This document shows, one piece after another, positions 25,902 to 35,163 of a stretch of 64,000 nt of DNA (positions are counted from its first letter, which is position 1; every line of letters begins with the position of its first letter). The notes under the pieces were generated by a model. That model was not told the origin of the DNA, searched no databases, and worked only from the letters and a program-made list of their open reading frames with translations. Location of the stretch: NCBI GenBank assembly GCA_017794925.1, contig CP051238.1, forward strand, positions 4,327,021 through 4,391,020, written 5' to 3'. Origin of the DNA: Aestuariibacter sp. (GTDB taxonomy: Bacteria; Pseudomonadota; Gammaproteobacteria; Enterobacterales; Alteromonadaceae). Position numbers and translations under genes: made by a program.

Positions 25902-27218
25902 ATGAAACAAACAATTTGTATTGCCACCGTATGTGGCATGTTACTTAGTCTGATTAGCCCTGGCTCAATGGCTGCACAACCTGCCAGTGAAGCGTTAAAC
26001 TGGTTGCTGGACAGTGCTGTTGAGCACGATCTGTCGTTGCAACAAAGCAGACAATCCGAACAGGCGCTGAACTCACAACAAGCAGCGGTCAGTCGGCTAC
26101 CTGACCCGCGTGTTTCCCTGAGTGTGCTCAACGTCCCGACCGATGGTTTAGCACTAAACGAACAGGCCATGACACAGCTAAAAGTCGGCGTGTCGCAGAT
26201 GTTGCCGCGCGGTGACAGCGTTGCTTTGCAACGTCAGCAAATAGCAACGCAGGCCAGCGCTGAACCCTTGCGCAGACTCAACCGTGAATGGGAACTCAGA
26301 CGCGATATTCAACTGACCTGGACAGAATGGCTGATAGCGGCGCAGAGTGCCGCTCTAATTCAGGCTCAACAGCAGGTCGTCAGTCAGCTCTCCGATGCCA
26401 TCGAAAACAGCTATGCTGCATCGTCAGGTCCGTCACAATACGATGTACTGAGTTCAGATGTACTGGCCTTGGCACTGGAAGACAGACTGGATACCGCACT
26501 GACCAGCCAACAAACGGCCCAAGCGAAGTTTACTCTGTGGCTACCAGACGCATTGCATCAGCAACTGAGCTACTTAGCGCCAGCAGACACCGACACTCAG
26601 TGGTTAACGGCCAAACAGTGGTATGCCCAGCGAGCGATATCCGATGCAGATCGTATTGCACTGCTTCAACAACATCCTTCTGTTCGCCTGAAGAACACCC
26701 AAATTGAAACACAGCGAATCAAGCAACAGCAGGTCACAGAAAGTTTTGAGCCTCAATGGGAAGTCAACGCCGGCTATTCATATCGTCAGGACGATACGGC
26801 CAACCGCTCCAGAGCGGATTTTGTCTCTGTTGGCGTGAGTGTTGATGTGCCCTTGTTTAGCCGCGCGCATCATCGCCCGGCTATTTCAGCCACCGTTCAA
26901 CAAGCAGAAAGTATTGAAACCGAAAAGCGCTGGTTAATTCAGCAACAACTCAGTGAAGTCGAACAACTTTATGCCCAGTGGCAGGGCCTGAACCGCCGCT
27001 ATGCACGCTATCGCGACGCGCTGTTGCCCTTGCAAAAACAGCAGTACGATGCCGCGCTAAACGCCTATACCAGCGCAGATGGCGACTTTCTGGCTGTGTT
27101 ACAAAGCCATATTGCATTGCTGGACGCACAGCTCAAACAATTATCGATTCAGGGTGAGATGGCCAAACTGGGTATAAAACTCGCCTATTATCTTCCCGCC
27201 CAGGCCACGCAGGAGTAA
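25902..27218 (+). CDS. TolC-family outer membrane channel of the heavy-metal RND system (CusC/CzcC type)
   Basis: 438 residues, signal peptide about 1-25 (ending SMAAQ). The rest is long, Gln/Ala/Leu-rich alpha-helical sequence with the two repeated halves of the outer membrane efflux protein family (for example LSLQQSRQSEQALNSQQAAVSRLPDP-like and its second copy VRLKNTQIETQRIKQQ). Such proteins form the trimeric exit duct through the outer membrane. No lipobox was seen, unlike E. coli CusC. It is 4 bp ahead of the adaptor gene. Confidence 0.88.
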   Translation: MKQTICIATVCGMLLSLISPGSMAAQPASEALNWLLDSAVEHDLSLQQSRQSEQALNSQQAAVSRLPDPRVSLSVLNVPTDGLALNEQAMTQLKVGVSQMLPRGDSVALQRQQIATQASAEPLRRLNREWELRRDIQLTWTEWLIAAQSAALIQAQQQVVSQLSDAIENSYAASSGPSQYDVLSSDVLALALEDRLDTALTSQQTAQAKFTLWLPDALHQQLSYLAPADTDTQWLTAKQWYAQRAISDADRIALLQQHPSVRLKNTQIETQRIKQQQVTESFEPQWEVNAGYSYRQDDTANRSRADFVSVGVSVDVPLFSRAHHRPAISATVQQAESIETEKRWLIQQQLSEVEQLYAQWQGLNRRYARYRDALLPLQKQQYDAALNAYTSADGDFLAVLQSHIALLDAQLKQLSIQGEMAKLGIKLAYYLPAQATQE

Positions 27219-27222
27219 TCCC

Positions 27223-29040
27223 ATGACACATCACAATTATTCAGGTTCCGCGAAACCTACCTATCTTATCGCCATGCTCTTTGTCGGCATTGTTCTGGGC
27301 CTTGGCGCAGGCTGGTTACTCAACAGCGGTGACGCACCACATGCTGCAATGAGTGAATCATCGGGCGATACCAACGACGGAAACAACATCCTGTATTGGG
27401 TCGCTCCCATGGACAGCAGCTATCGACGGGATGGCCCCGGCAAGTCGCCCATGGGAATGGACCTGGTGCCGGTATACGCCAACGATCAATCTGAAGCCCC
27501 TGGCACGGTAACCATATCGCCCAATATTGAACAAAGTTTGGGGGTAACAACCGCACCGGCGCAATTTGAGTCCTTATCTGAGTCAGTCGCGGCGCTTGGG
27601 GTCATTGGTTTCAATCAGGATAACATTGTTCACGTACACCCACGGGTGAAGGGCTGGGTTGAGTTTCTGAGTGTGACCAACGAAGGGCAGTTGGTCCAAA
27701 AAGGGGATGTGCTCTACCGGCTGTACTCCCCGGAATTGGTAAATGCGCAGGAAGAGTACCTGCTTGCGCTTAATCGCAATAATCAAAACCTGATCAAGGC
27801 AGCAAAAGACAAACTGATCGCCCTACAGTTACCAGAGAGCACAATTGAATCGGTTACCCGCACGCGTAAAGTCAGTCAACAAGTGGCCTTTACTGCACCG
27901 CAATCCGGTATTGTCGCGAAACTGAATATCCGCCCGGGATTCTATGTAGAGCCCGGCACCACCCTGATGGAAATTGCCAGTCTGAACGAAGTATGGCTCA
28001 CCACCGAAGTGCCGGAAAGACAAGCGGCCGGTATTCGGGCCGGTCAGCACGCGATGATCACACTGGATACCTATCCGGACGATGTTTTTCATGCCATGGT
28101 CGACTACGTATACCCGGTAATGAATGCCGCTACCCGTACACTGCAGGTTCGTCTTCGCTTGCCGAATGAGACACAGCAACTCAAGCCGAACATGTTTGCC
28201 AATGTGGTGTTTCTGATCAGTGATGACGAGATGGTCCTGACCGTCCCTCGCAACGCCGTGATCCGCACCGCGCAAAACAACCGTGTAGTGCTGGCACTCG
28301 GCGACGGCAAGTTTAAGTCGGTTGCGGTAACCCTTGGCAATACCAGTAAAGATCGGGTAGAGATTGTCGATGGCCTGCTCGAAGGCGATGAAGTCGTGAC
28401 TAACGCCCAGTTTTTACTTGATTCAGAAAGCGCCATCGATTCCGATTTAGCGCGCTTCAGCCATGCCAGTAATGACGAACAGTCGATGTCATCACGAGCC
28501 TGGGTAGCAGGAGAAATCAACAGTGTCGATAGCGAAGCGCGCACGGTGAATGCCAGTCACGAGGCTATAGAAGACTGGCAGTGGCCAGCCATGGTAATGG
28601 ATTTCGCTGTGTCTGAAGATGTCGATATTTCTCAGCTAGGAGCCGGTGTATCACTGCATATGGAAATTGATAAATCCGTATCCGGCCTGCCACAGATTAC
28701 CGGCATTCACATTATGTCCGGTATGGATCACGACGCAATGAACAATCAAGACAGCAGCGAAGCACCAGAATCGGATGTGCAGTCGGCCACTGTCGATGGC
28801 GTGATTAACACGATCAATGTGACCTCCCACGTACTCAACATTTCGCGCGAAGCTATTGAGAAATGGGGCCGCGGCCCTGCCACACTCGACTTCATGGTTG
28901 ATGAAGCGGTAGCCATGGATACCCTGCAACCAGGCCAGGCAATTTCATTTACGTTTGAGATCCGTGATAGCGATTTCATCATTGTCGATATTACGCCAAA
29001 GGCTGGCGCGGTTCACAATGAACACGCGCATCACGAATAG
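27223..29040 (+). CDS. cusB: periplasmic adaptor of Cu/Ag RND efflux (CusB type) with two C-terminal CusF-like domains
   Basis: 605 residues. The N-terminal membrane anchor is about 14-34. Next comes a heavy-metal-binding domain (58-85, core YWVAPMDSSYRRDGPGKSP and MGMDLVPVY), then barrel-sandwich, alpha-hairpin and beta-barrel segments of the membrane fusion protein family up to about 415. Two CusF-like OB-fold modules follow. The first (about 427-500) keeps the copper ligand pattern His446, Trp454, Met457, Met459 (WPAMVM). The second (about 525-593) has Arg, Gly/Arg, Thr and Leu in these places and so should not bind Cu(I). In E. coli CusF is a separate protein. The protein ends in a His-rich tail. 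It is inferred to deliver periplasmic Cu(I)/Ag(I) to the pump. Confidence 0.92.
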   Translation: MTHHNYSGSAKPTYLIAMLFVGIVLGLGAGWLLNSGDAPHAAMSESSGDTNDGNNILYWVAPMDSSYRRDGPGKSPMGMDLVPVYANDQSEAPGTVTISPNIEQSLGVTTAPAQFESLSESVAALGVIGFNQDNIVHVHPRVKGWVEFLSVTNEGQLVQKGDVLYRLYSPELVNAQEEYLLALNRNNQNLIKAAKDKLIALQLPESTIESVTRTRKVSQQVAFTAPQSGIVAKLNIRPGFYVEPGTTLMEIASLNEVWLTTEVPERQAAGIRAGQHAMITLDTYPDDVFHAMVDYVYPVMNAATRTLQVRLRLPNETQQLKPNMFANVVFLISDDEMVLTVPRNAVIRTAQNNRVVLALGDGKFKSVAVTLGNTSKDRVEIVDGLLEGDEVVTNAQFLLDSESAIDSDLARFSHASNDEQSMSSRAWVAGEINSVDSEARTVNASHEAIEDWQWPAMVMDFAVSEDVDISQLGAGVSLHMEIDKSVSGLPQITGIHIMSGMDHDAMNNQDSSEAPESDVQSATVDGVINTINVTSHVLNISREAIEKWGRGPATLDFMVDEAVAMDTLQPGQAISFTFEIRDSDFIIVDITPKAGAVHNEHAHHE

Positions 29041-29049
29041 GAGCCAACT

Positions 29050-32000
29050 GTGATAGCACATATTATTCGTTGGTCCATAGCAAACCGGGTCCTGGTTCTC
29101 ATCGCAACGCTGATGCTGGCAGCGGCCGGCATGTGGTCGGTAAAGCAAACACCGGTTGATGCGATACCCGACCTGTCTGATGTCCAGGTTATTATTAAGA
29201 CATCCTATCCGGGTCAGGCTCCGTCGGTGGTTGAACAACAGGTGACCTACCCGTTAACAACCGCCATGCTGTCGGTACCCGGTGCGCACACCGTTCGGGG
29301 ATTTTCGTTCTTCGGCGACTCCTACGTGTATATCCTGTTTGACGACAGCACCGATATTTACTGGGCGCGTTCGCGCGTGCTGGAGTATCTGTCGCAGGTG
29401 GCGCCAACCCTACCGGATACCGCTACGCCTCAGTTGGGGCCCGATGCGACCGGGGTGGGCTGGGTGTATATCTATGCGCTGTCAGACCCAACGGGTCAAC
29501 ACGATATTGCAGACCTGACAACGCTACAGGACTGGTTCCTGAAGTACGAACTTCAAACCGTGCCGGGTGTCGCCGAAGTGGCTACCGTGGGCGGCATGAA
29601 AAAGCAATATCAGGTGGTTATCGATCCACTGCGTTTGCAGGCCTACAACCTGCCGCTCAGCAGCATTGAACGCGCCATTACCCGGGGCAATCAGGAAGTT
29701 GGCGCATCGGTGGTTGAAATGGCCGAAGCCGAATATATGGTCACGGTTACCGGCTACCTGCAATCCCTCGACGACTTGCAACAGGTTGTATTAGGCGCCA
29801 CCCCACAGGGCACGCCAGTATTGCTGAGTGACGTGGCAGATATCCGCATCGGACCTGCTGCCAGACGCGGTATTGCAGAGTTAAACGGTGAAGGCGAAAC
29901 CGTGGGCGGCATCATTGTTATGCGCTACGGCGAAAACGCAGAGAAAACCATCACCGGCGTCAAAGCCGCAATAGAGCGACTGCAAGCAGGATTACCTGAT
30001 GGCGTAGAGATAACACCAGTTTATGACCGCTCAAACCTGATCACCAAAGCCGTCGACAACCTGTGGAACAAGCTGCTCGAAGAATTAATCATTGTTGCGG
30101 TGGTATGCGGACTCTTCCTGTTGCATTTACGCAGTGCGATTGTGGCGCTGGTCACATTACCGCTGGGCATTCTTGCGGCGTTCATCCTCATGCATTTTCA
30201 GGGGCTGAATGCCAATATTATGTCGCTGGGCGGCATCGCCATTGCCATTGGCGCGATGACCGATGGTGCCATTGTCATGATAGAAAATTTCCACAAACAT
30301 CTGGAAGACCCAGCCAATCAGCAGCGTAACCGCTGGGAGCTGGTTGCAGAAGCTGCCGGCGAGGTTGGCCCTGCGCTATTCTTTAGCCTGCTGATTATCA
30401 CCGTAAGCTTTTTGCCGGTATTTATTCTGGAAGCCCAGGAAGGCCGAATGTTCGCTCCTCTGGCCTACACCAAAACCTATGCCATGGCAGCGGCGGCGGG
30501 CTTGGCGATTACCTTAATACCGGTACTCATTGGCTATTTTATTCGCGGCAATATCCTGCCCGAAGCGAAAAACCCGGTAAACCGGGTGGTTCAGGCTGCC
30601 TATAAGCCAGCCCTGCATGCTGTACTGAGCTTCCCGAAAACCACCTTGCTTTGCGCGGTTATCATTGGCGTCATTGGCTTTTATCCACTGGGTAAACTGG
30701 GCAGTGAGTTTATGCCGCCGCTGGATGAAGGCGACCTGATGTATATGCCAACCACCTATGCCGGGGTATCCATCGGTGAGGCGCGTCAGATATTGCAACA
30801 AACCGATAAGCTCATTCGCACGGTTCCCGAGGTTGAAACCGTGTTTGGAAAAGTAGGACGAGCAGAAACTGCCACCGACCCAGCGCCCCTCACCATGATT
30901 GAAACCTTTATTCAGTTAAAGCCTCAGTCAGAATGGCGAGAAGGGGTGACCACTGAATCACTCAGAGCGGAATTGGACAAGTTAGTGAAGTTTCCCGGCC
31001 TGACCAACGCCTGGGTGATGCCAATAAAAACCCGTATCGATATGCTCGCAACCGGTATCAAAACCCCATTGGGATTAAAGATATCCGGGCCAGATATCGC
31101 GGTCATCGAGCAACTGGGTAAAGACGTGGAACGTATTCTCGGCGACTTACCTGGCACGGCGTCTGTTTATGCCGAGCGCGTGGCGGGCGCACGCTATATT
31201 ACGCTGGATGTGAATCGCTATGCTGCGGCTCGTTATGGCATGAACATCGCTGATGTGCAGCAGGTTATCAGCACCGCCGTCGGCGGGAAAAAAGTCACGA
31301 CAACTGTTGAAGGTCTGGAACGCTATTCGGTGAATATGCGATACCCTCAGGCTTACCGGAATTCACCGGAGGCCATGGCCGATTTACCGCTGATAACCCC
31401 GACGGGCCAACGCATTACCCTGGGTGACGTTGCTGATATCAATATCACACAGGGGCCGCCCGCGCTGAAAAGCGAAAACGCGCGATTAACCGGCTATACG
31501 TTTATCGACCTGACCACCAGTGACATTCAGACCTATGTGGCAGACGCTAAATCCGCGCTGGACAGTCAACTAATACTGCCTGCAGGCTACAGTCTGAAAT
31601 GGGCCGGCCAGTATGAATATATGGAACGGGCCAAGCAGAAACTCACCTATGTATTGCCGCTGACACTGGCAATTATCGTGATCCTGTTATTCATGAGTTT
31701 CCGCAATATGGTGGACGTGGCCATTGTGCTGGGCACCTTGCCCCTTGGCCTGATTGGTGGCTTCTGGTTACTATACTGGCTCGACTATCAATTATCCGTC
31801 GCCGTTGGCGTAGGCTTTATTGCGCTTGCTGGTGTCACCGTGGAAATTGGTGTGATCATGGTGGTTTACCTCAACGAGTCGTGTAAATCCTTAGCTCGCC
31901 AACATCAAACAATAACCACCGCGTTATTGCGTGATGCGGTTGCAGAAGGCGCGCTTAAACGGGTTCGACCGGTACTCATGACCGTTGCAACGGTGATGAT

Positions 32001-32172
32001 TGGCTTGTTGCCTGTCATGATGGGCTCAGGAACGGGCTCTGAAGTAATGAGCCGGATTGCGACGCCCATGGTAGGCGGCATGGCGAGTGCACTGGTGCTT
32101 TCCTTGCTGGTGATCCCTGCGTGTTTTTACCTGGTGCAAAAACAACGCATGGCCAGACAGCTCGCTGAGTAA
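29050..32172 (+). CDS. cusA: heavy-metal efflux RND pump, CusA type (Cu(I)/Ag(I))
   Basis: 1040 residues, 12 transmembrane helices with two large periplasmic loops, the standard size of HME-RND pumps. The start is a GTG at 29050 with AGGAG six bases upstream. TM4 reads GAMTDGAIVMIENFHK, with a single Asp before Glu as in CusA, not the two-Asp pattern of the divalent pump CzcA; this supports monovalent cations. Of the three methionines that bind metal in E. coli CusA, two have clear equivalents (Met665 in RIDMLATG, Met731 in RYGMNIADVQ). The third is replaced by Thr785 (TPTGQ). It is driven by proton influx and works with the preceding two proteins. No regulator gene (cusRS or cueR type) lies next to the operon. 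Confidence 0.93.
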   Translation: MIAHIIRWSIANRVLVLIATLMLAAAGMWSVKQTPVDAIPDLSDVQVIIKTSYPGQAPSVVEQQVTYPLTTAMLSVPGAHTVRGFSFFGDSYVYILFDDSTDIYWARSRVLEYLSQVAPTLPDTATPQLGPDATGVGWVYIYALSDPTGQHDIADLTTLQDWFLKYELQTVPGVAEVATVGGMKKQYQVVIDPLRLQAYNLPLSSIERAITRGNQEVGASVVEMAEAEYMVTVTGYLQSLDDLQQVVLGATPQGTPVLLSDVADIRIGPAARRGIAELNGEGETVGGIIVMRYGENAEKTITGVKAAIERLQAGLPDGVEITPVYDRSNLITKAVDNLWNKLLEELIIVAVVCGLFLLHLRSAIVALVTLPLGILAAFILMHFQGLNANIMSLGGIAIAIGAMTDGAIVMIENFHKHLEDPANQQRNRWELVAEAAGEVGPALFFSLLIITVSFLPVFILEAQEGRMFAPLAYTKTYAMAAAAGLAITLIPVLIGYFIRGNILPEAKNPVNRVVQAAYKPALHAVLSFPKTTLLCAVIIGVIGFYPLGKLGSEFMPPLDEGDLMYMPTTYAGVSIGEARQILQQTDKLIRTVPEVETVFGKVGRAETATDPAPLTMIETFIQLKPQSEWREGVTTESLRAELDKLVKFPGLTNAWVMPIKTRIDMLATGIKTPLGLKISGPDIAVIEQLGKDVERILGDLPGTASVYAERVAGARYITLDVNRYAAARYGMNIADVQQVISTAVGGKKVTTTVEGLERYSVNMRYPQAYRNSPEAMADLPLITPTGQRITLGDVADINITQGPPALKSENARLTGYTFIDLTTSDIQTYVADAKSALDSQLILPAGYSLKWAGQYEYMERAKQKLTYVLPLTLAIIVILLFMSFRNMVDVAIVLGTLPLGLIGGFWLLYWLDYQLSVAVGVGFIALAGVTVEIGVIMVVYLNESCKSLARQHQTITTALLRDAVAEGALKRVRPVLMTVATVMIGLLPVMMGSGTGSEVMSRIATPMVGGMASALVLSLLVIPACFYLVQKQRMARQLAE

Positions 32173-32182
32173 CAGCGATAAC

Positions 32183-32207
32183 GCCGCTATGTGCTGAGCA
32201 TAGCGGC
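32183..32207. terminator. hairpin between convergent cusA and hydrolase genes
   Basis: A perfect 9-bp stem GCCGCTATG / CATAGCGGC with a 7-nt loop lies 10 bp from both stop codons. It lacks a good T tract on either side, so it may terminate only partly or protect mRNA ends. Confidence 0.5.
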
Positions 32208-32216
32208 TATATCTGT

Positions 32217-33278
32217 CTATTCAGAGGTTAACGAAAACTCAACGAATCCGCGCAACGCGCGCATCATGGGAAAGAACTGCGGGTTCACCTGCGGTACCGA
32301 ACAGGTTTCACTTAAATCGGCACGGTTTTTGTCGAAATTCATTTTTTCAAGCAAGCGGCGATTAACCACCAAATCGGCGTGACATAAGTTATGCGATGCA
32401 TCTATTACATAGAAGGTATTATTGGCGTCTACTGATGCCAGTAAGTTTTCAACACCTTCGATTGGCGTGGTCTGGTCAGCTTCAGAATGGGCAATGAATA
32501 CCGGTACAGTAATGGTTGCCCCCTGCTCCAGTTGTTCGCGTATTTCACGAATCAGCGACATCAGTTCCAACCCGGCAAAACTGGCCACTTTCGGGTACTT
32601 TTGTGGGTTTGGTCCATCGGTTTTGTAATCGCCATCGAGCATTTTAGCCAGCCAACGCATTCCCCAGATTTTTGATAAAGACTCGACATTACCGTTCAGC
32701 GCCAGTGCACCGGAAAACAGCATTAAGCCTTTTACGTTATCCGGGTGTTTGAGCGTGTAGTCCACTGAAAGTGCGCCGCCTGTAGAGAATCCGCCCACAA
32801 CCACTTTACCCGAACTACTCGCCCCAAGTGCCAGCGTAATCACTTCATCAACGTGAGCTTGCCAGCGCTCTGCTAACTGGTCATCTTCCATATCCGCATC
32901 GGCGTCTTTCAAACCGTGTCCTGGCAGTAACGGCGCAATGACCGTATACCCCAGGCTGTAGAGCTCATCGGCGATTGCCGAAACAAAAAAGGGTGAATCA
33001 CTTAAACCATGCACCAACACCGCAACCGGTCTGTCTGTATCAGACTGCATCAGGATAAACGGCGCATTGCCTTCGCCACGTAACGAATCAGCGCATACGG
33101 CAAACCGGTTAGGCGTTGATTCCATACACTTTCTGACCTCGCCCAAGGACTTCGCGTACAAGTCCTGAAAACCGTTAGTCAGCTCAAAATACGACTGCGC
33201 AAAGGCCGATGGACTAAGTGCAGCGGCACCAAATAGCAAGGCACTGCACATGGCAGTAAAAGACTTACGTGTTAACAA
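32217..33278 (-). CDS. exported alpha/beta hydrolase (esterase-like)
   Basis: 353 residues from a TTG at 33278. The reason for this start: GGAG lies 6 nt upstream, and the frame's apparent earlier start overlaps that Shine-Dalgarno sequence. The next ATG (33251) would cut into the signal peptide. The signal peptide ends about ALSPSAFAQ. The hydrolase fold shows the oxyanion strand VLVHGLSDSP, nucleophile motif GFSTGGA, an acid in HSEADQTTP and a late His in DASHNLCHADL. It resembles carboxylesterase/lysophospholipase-type serine hydrolases; the substrate is unknown. A structured element with terminal repeats sits only 4 bp upstream of the ribosome site, so the native promoter has been displaced or supplied by that element. 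Confidence 0.85.
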   Translation of the reverse strand: MLTRKSFTAMCSALLFGAAALSPSAFAQSYFELTNGFQDLYAKSLGEVRKCMESTPNRFAVCADSLRGEGNAPFILMQSDTDRPVAVLVHGLSDSPFFVSAIADELYSLGYTVIAPLLPGHGLKDADADMEDDQLAERWQAHVDEVITLALGASSSGKVVVGGFSTGGALSVDYTLKHPDNVKGLMLFSGALALNGNVESLSKIWGMRWLAKMLDGDYKTDGPNPQKYPKVASFAGLELMSLIREIREQLEQGATITVPVFIAHSEADQTTPIEGVENLLASVDANNTFYVIDASHNLCHADLVVNRRLLEKMNFDKNRADLSETCSVPQVNPQFFPMMRALRGFVEFSLTSE

Positions 33279-33293
33279 AATAAACTCCAAAGA

Positions 33294-33579
33294 CTAGGGC
33301 GTGTTGACCTTTGCTGTACGACTTTTGGTCTATATGAAAGCATTTTAATCGCGAAACAGCCCTGCAGGCATAGTTGTTCTACGTCAAAGGGCTGTGACAA
33401 AGAGTAAAATGCTTTCATGACGACCCCTTCGGGCAGCGCCCGGTAACCGGCCAGTGTGCGCCATTTATACTGCGTTGACTGTTTTTGATTTAGGCCCACT
33501 AGACCTGCAAACAGTCGCCTTGCCTAAATGGCGCACAAACTGCTGCAAAAGTGCACAGCAAAGATCAACACGCCCTAGG
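33294..33579. mobile_element. MITE-like element, 0.28 kb, with long terminal inverted repeats and two internal hairpins
   Basis: The left end (CTAGGGCGTGTTGACCTTTG..., from 33294) and the reverse complement of the right end (CTAGGGCGTGTTGATCTTTG..., from 33578) match over about 34 bp with only a couple of differences and one gap. Both ends begin at a CTAG, which could be a 4-bp target duplication. Inside are two large nested hairpins: a 14-bp perfect repeat (33334-33347 / 33405-33418) enclosing an 8-bp one (33356-33363 / 33388-33395), and a 12-bp perfect repeat (33456-33467 / 33525-33536) enclosing a 7-bp one (33478-33484 / 33509-33515). No coding frame of note exists. A non-autonomous transposon is the likely identity. 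CTAG ends would fit the IS5 group, but the parent element is not in the window. Confidence 0.8.
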
Positions 33580-33621
33580 TTGCCGCATACTATGGCGAGC
33601 TTGCCCGTCAAATGCAACTGC

Positions 33622-34929
33622 TCAGTGTGTCGAAGACTGCAACCGATACATCAACACCGCAGCGCGCTTTGCCTGAGATGGCAGTGACTGTATGACCGCT
33701 GATTCGTTCACGGTATGCCCCGCCGAACCACTCATGCCCAGTCCATCCAATGCCATATCAACATACTCCGCGGTAAAAGACACATCTGCGGCCCCGGCAT
33801 TAAGCGGGTTAACCGCTGTCACCGGACCCTGTCCCAGATCAGCACTCACCGTACTGTATATTTCGAGTAACTGGCGGTTTCCCGCTTTCGGTGCCATTGG
33901 TGGATACCCTTCACCAAACTCAATGGTGGCTGACGTTTTCGGCAAGTTTTGCGCGACCAGCGCCTGCATTTTGCGCTGTACCCGAGTCAGTTGCTCCTGG
34001 GAAATAGCCCGAATATCGCCTGTGACGATAGCGTGCTCTGCTACTACATTGTTCTTGCCGAATGCCGTACCACTGTTATTGGTTCGATCATGACTCACCT
34101 CAGTGCCTCCCATAATTCTTCCAGGGTTAAATGTAAGTAATTGCTCACTTCTCAATTCTTCATAGAAACGGGTGAGAATACGTGAAGCCTCGTAAATAGC
34201 ACCAGCGCCGACATTGGGTTTAAATACCTGAGACGAATGCGAAGGCGTACCTTTTACTGTCAGTGTCCAGTCCACCGAACCACGGCGGGACGTGTTTGCC
34301 GTTTTCGGATTGCCGTCACCATTCTCAAAACCAAGCGCGACATCTGCCCATTTTGCCGCCTCAATAAGCGCTAGCTTGGACAGCGATAATGGTCGACCGC
34401 TTAGCTCTTCATCCCCCGTAATGACTACCTGAATATTCATCGATTTCAATGCGCCAATTTTCTGCAACGCACGCAGCGCCTCCAACATAATAATGTTGCC
34501 GCCTTTCATATCGGCCACACCCGGACCTTTAATGGTTTTATCATCAACATAGGCCATCTTTTGAAAGGGACTTTCCGGTTCAAACACTGTATCCAGATGA
34601 CCTATCAGCAGTATATTCGGCCCCTGCCCGCCTTCGTGTTTTGCAATCAAATGACCGGCACGATTAAACCCTTTACCGTCTTCAAACCAGACCTTAAATC
34701 CCAGTGTTTCAAACTCCGGAGCCAGCAGATCAGCGACTTTTTTCACCCCGGCAAAGTTCATCGTACCGCTATTTATGTTGACGCTTTTTTCCAGTAGTGC
34801 CATGGCGTTAGGCATATTACTATCGACAGCCTCAGCCACGGCCTTCTCATCTGCGTTTAACGCGGCTGTGGCACACGTGGATAACGCCAAACCTAAAGCG
34901 CAGCTAACCGCGCGTAATGTGATTTTCAT
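33622..34929 (-). CDS. exported M20 family metallopeptidase (glutamate carboxypeptidase-like)
   Basis: 435 residues, signal peptide about 1-22 (ending CATAA). The M20 fold has its two-zinc site: HxD in LIGHLDTVF, Asp in GPGVADMKGG, catalytic Glu and metal Glu in ITGDEELSGRP, and a late His in GSAGHTVNESA. A dimerisation (lid) domain is inserted after residue about 215 (RRGSVDWTLTVKGTPSHSSQ). Closest in architecture to carboxypeptidase G2-like enzymes that remove C-terminal glutamate, but the substrate cannot be read from sequence. It has its own promoter region, 34930-35163, shared with the divergent small gene. Confidence 0.9.
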   Translation of the reverse strand: MKITLRAVSCALGLALSTCATAALNADEKAVAEAVDSNMPNAMALLEKSVNINSGTMNFAGVKKVADLLAPEFETLGFKVWFEDGKGFNRAGHLIAKHEGGQGPNILLIGHLDTVFEPESPFQKMAYVDDKTIKGPGVADMKGGNIIMLEALRALQKIGALKSMNIQVVITGDEELSGRPLSLSKLALIEAAKWADVALGFENGDGNPKTANTSRRGSVDWTLTVKGTPSHSSQVFKPNVGAGAIYEASRILTRFYEELRSEQLLTFNPGRIMGGTEVSHDRTNNSGTAFGKNNVVAEHAIVTGDIRAISQEQLTRVQRKMQALVAQNLPKTSATIEFGEGYPPMAPKAGNRQLLEIYSTVSADLGQGPVTAVNPLNAGAADVSFTAEYVDMALDGLGMSGSAGHTVNESAVIQSLPSQAKRAAVLMYRLQSSTH

Positions 34930-35163
34930 TGTGGATTCCCCGGTGTAATTATGTTCTTTTGCTTACTATGACAAAGTTAAATCGTATTAACGAGAGGCAG
35001 GACGATGAATACCACGATAAAGCAGATTGTAGGCTCGCTCCCTGTCACGCACACATCTGAACAACAACGATATTTTGACTTCCTCGGGCGACACGCCATA
35101 CTAAGGCCTGTTAATCCAAACCTCACAAACAACTCTAATCACCGGTCAGCCAAAGGATCCGCT

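Noticed and set aside
26288..26707. 139-codon frame within the outer membrane channel gene
   Set aside because: Alternative-frame shadow of a well-supported TolC-family gene; Cys/Ser/Arg-rich without domain.
35005..35163. N-terminal extension of the ABM protein with its own ATG and AGG
   Set aside because: The 53 residues are not part of the domain, and a better Shine-Dalgarno stands before the ATG at 35164. Kept only as an alternative.
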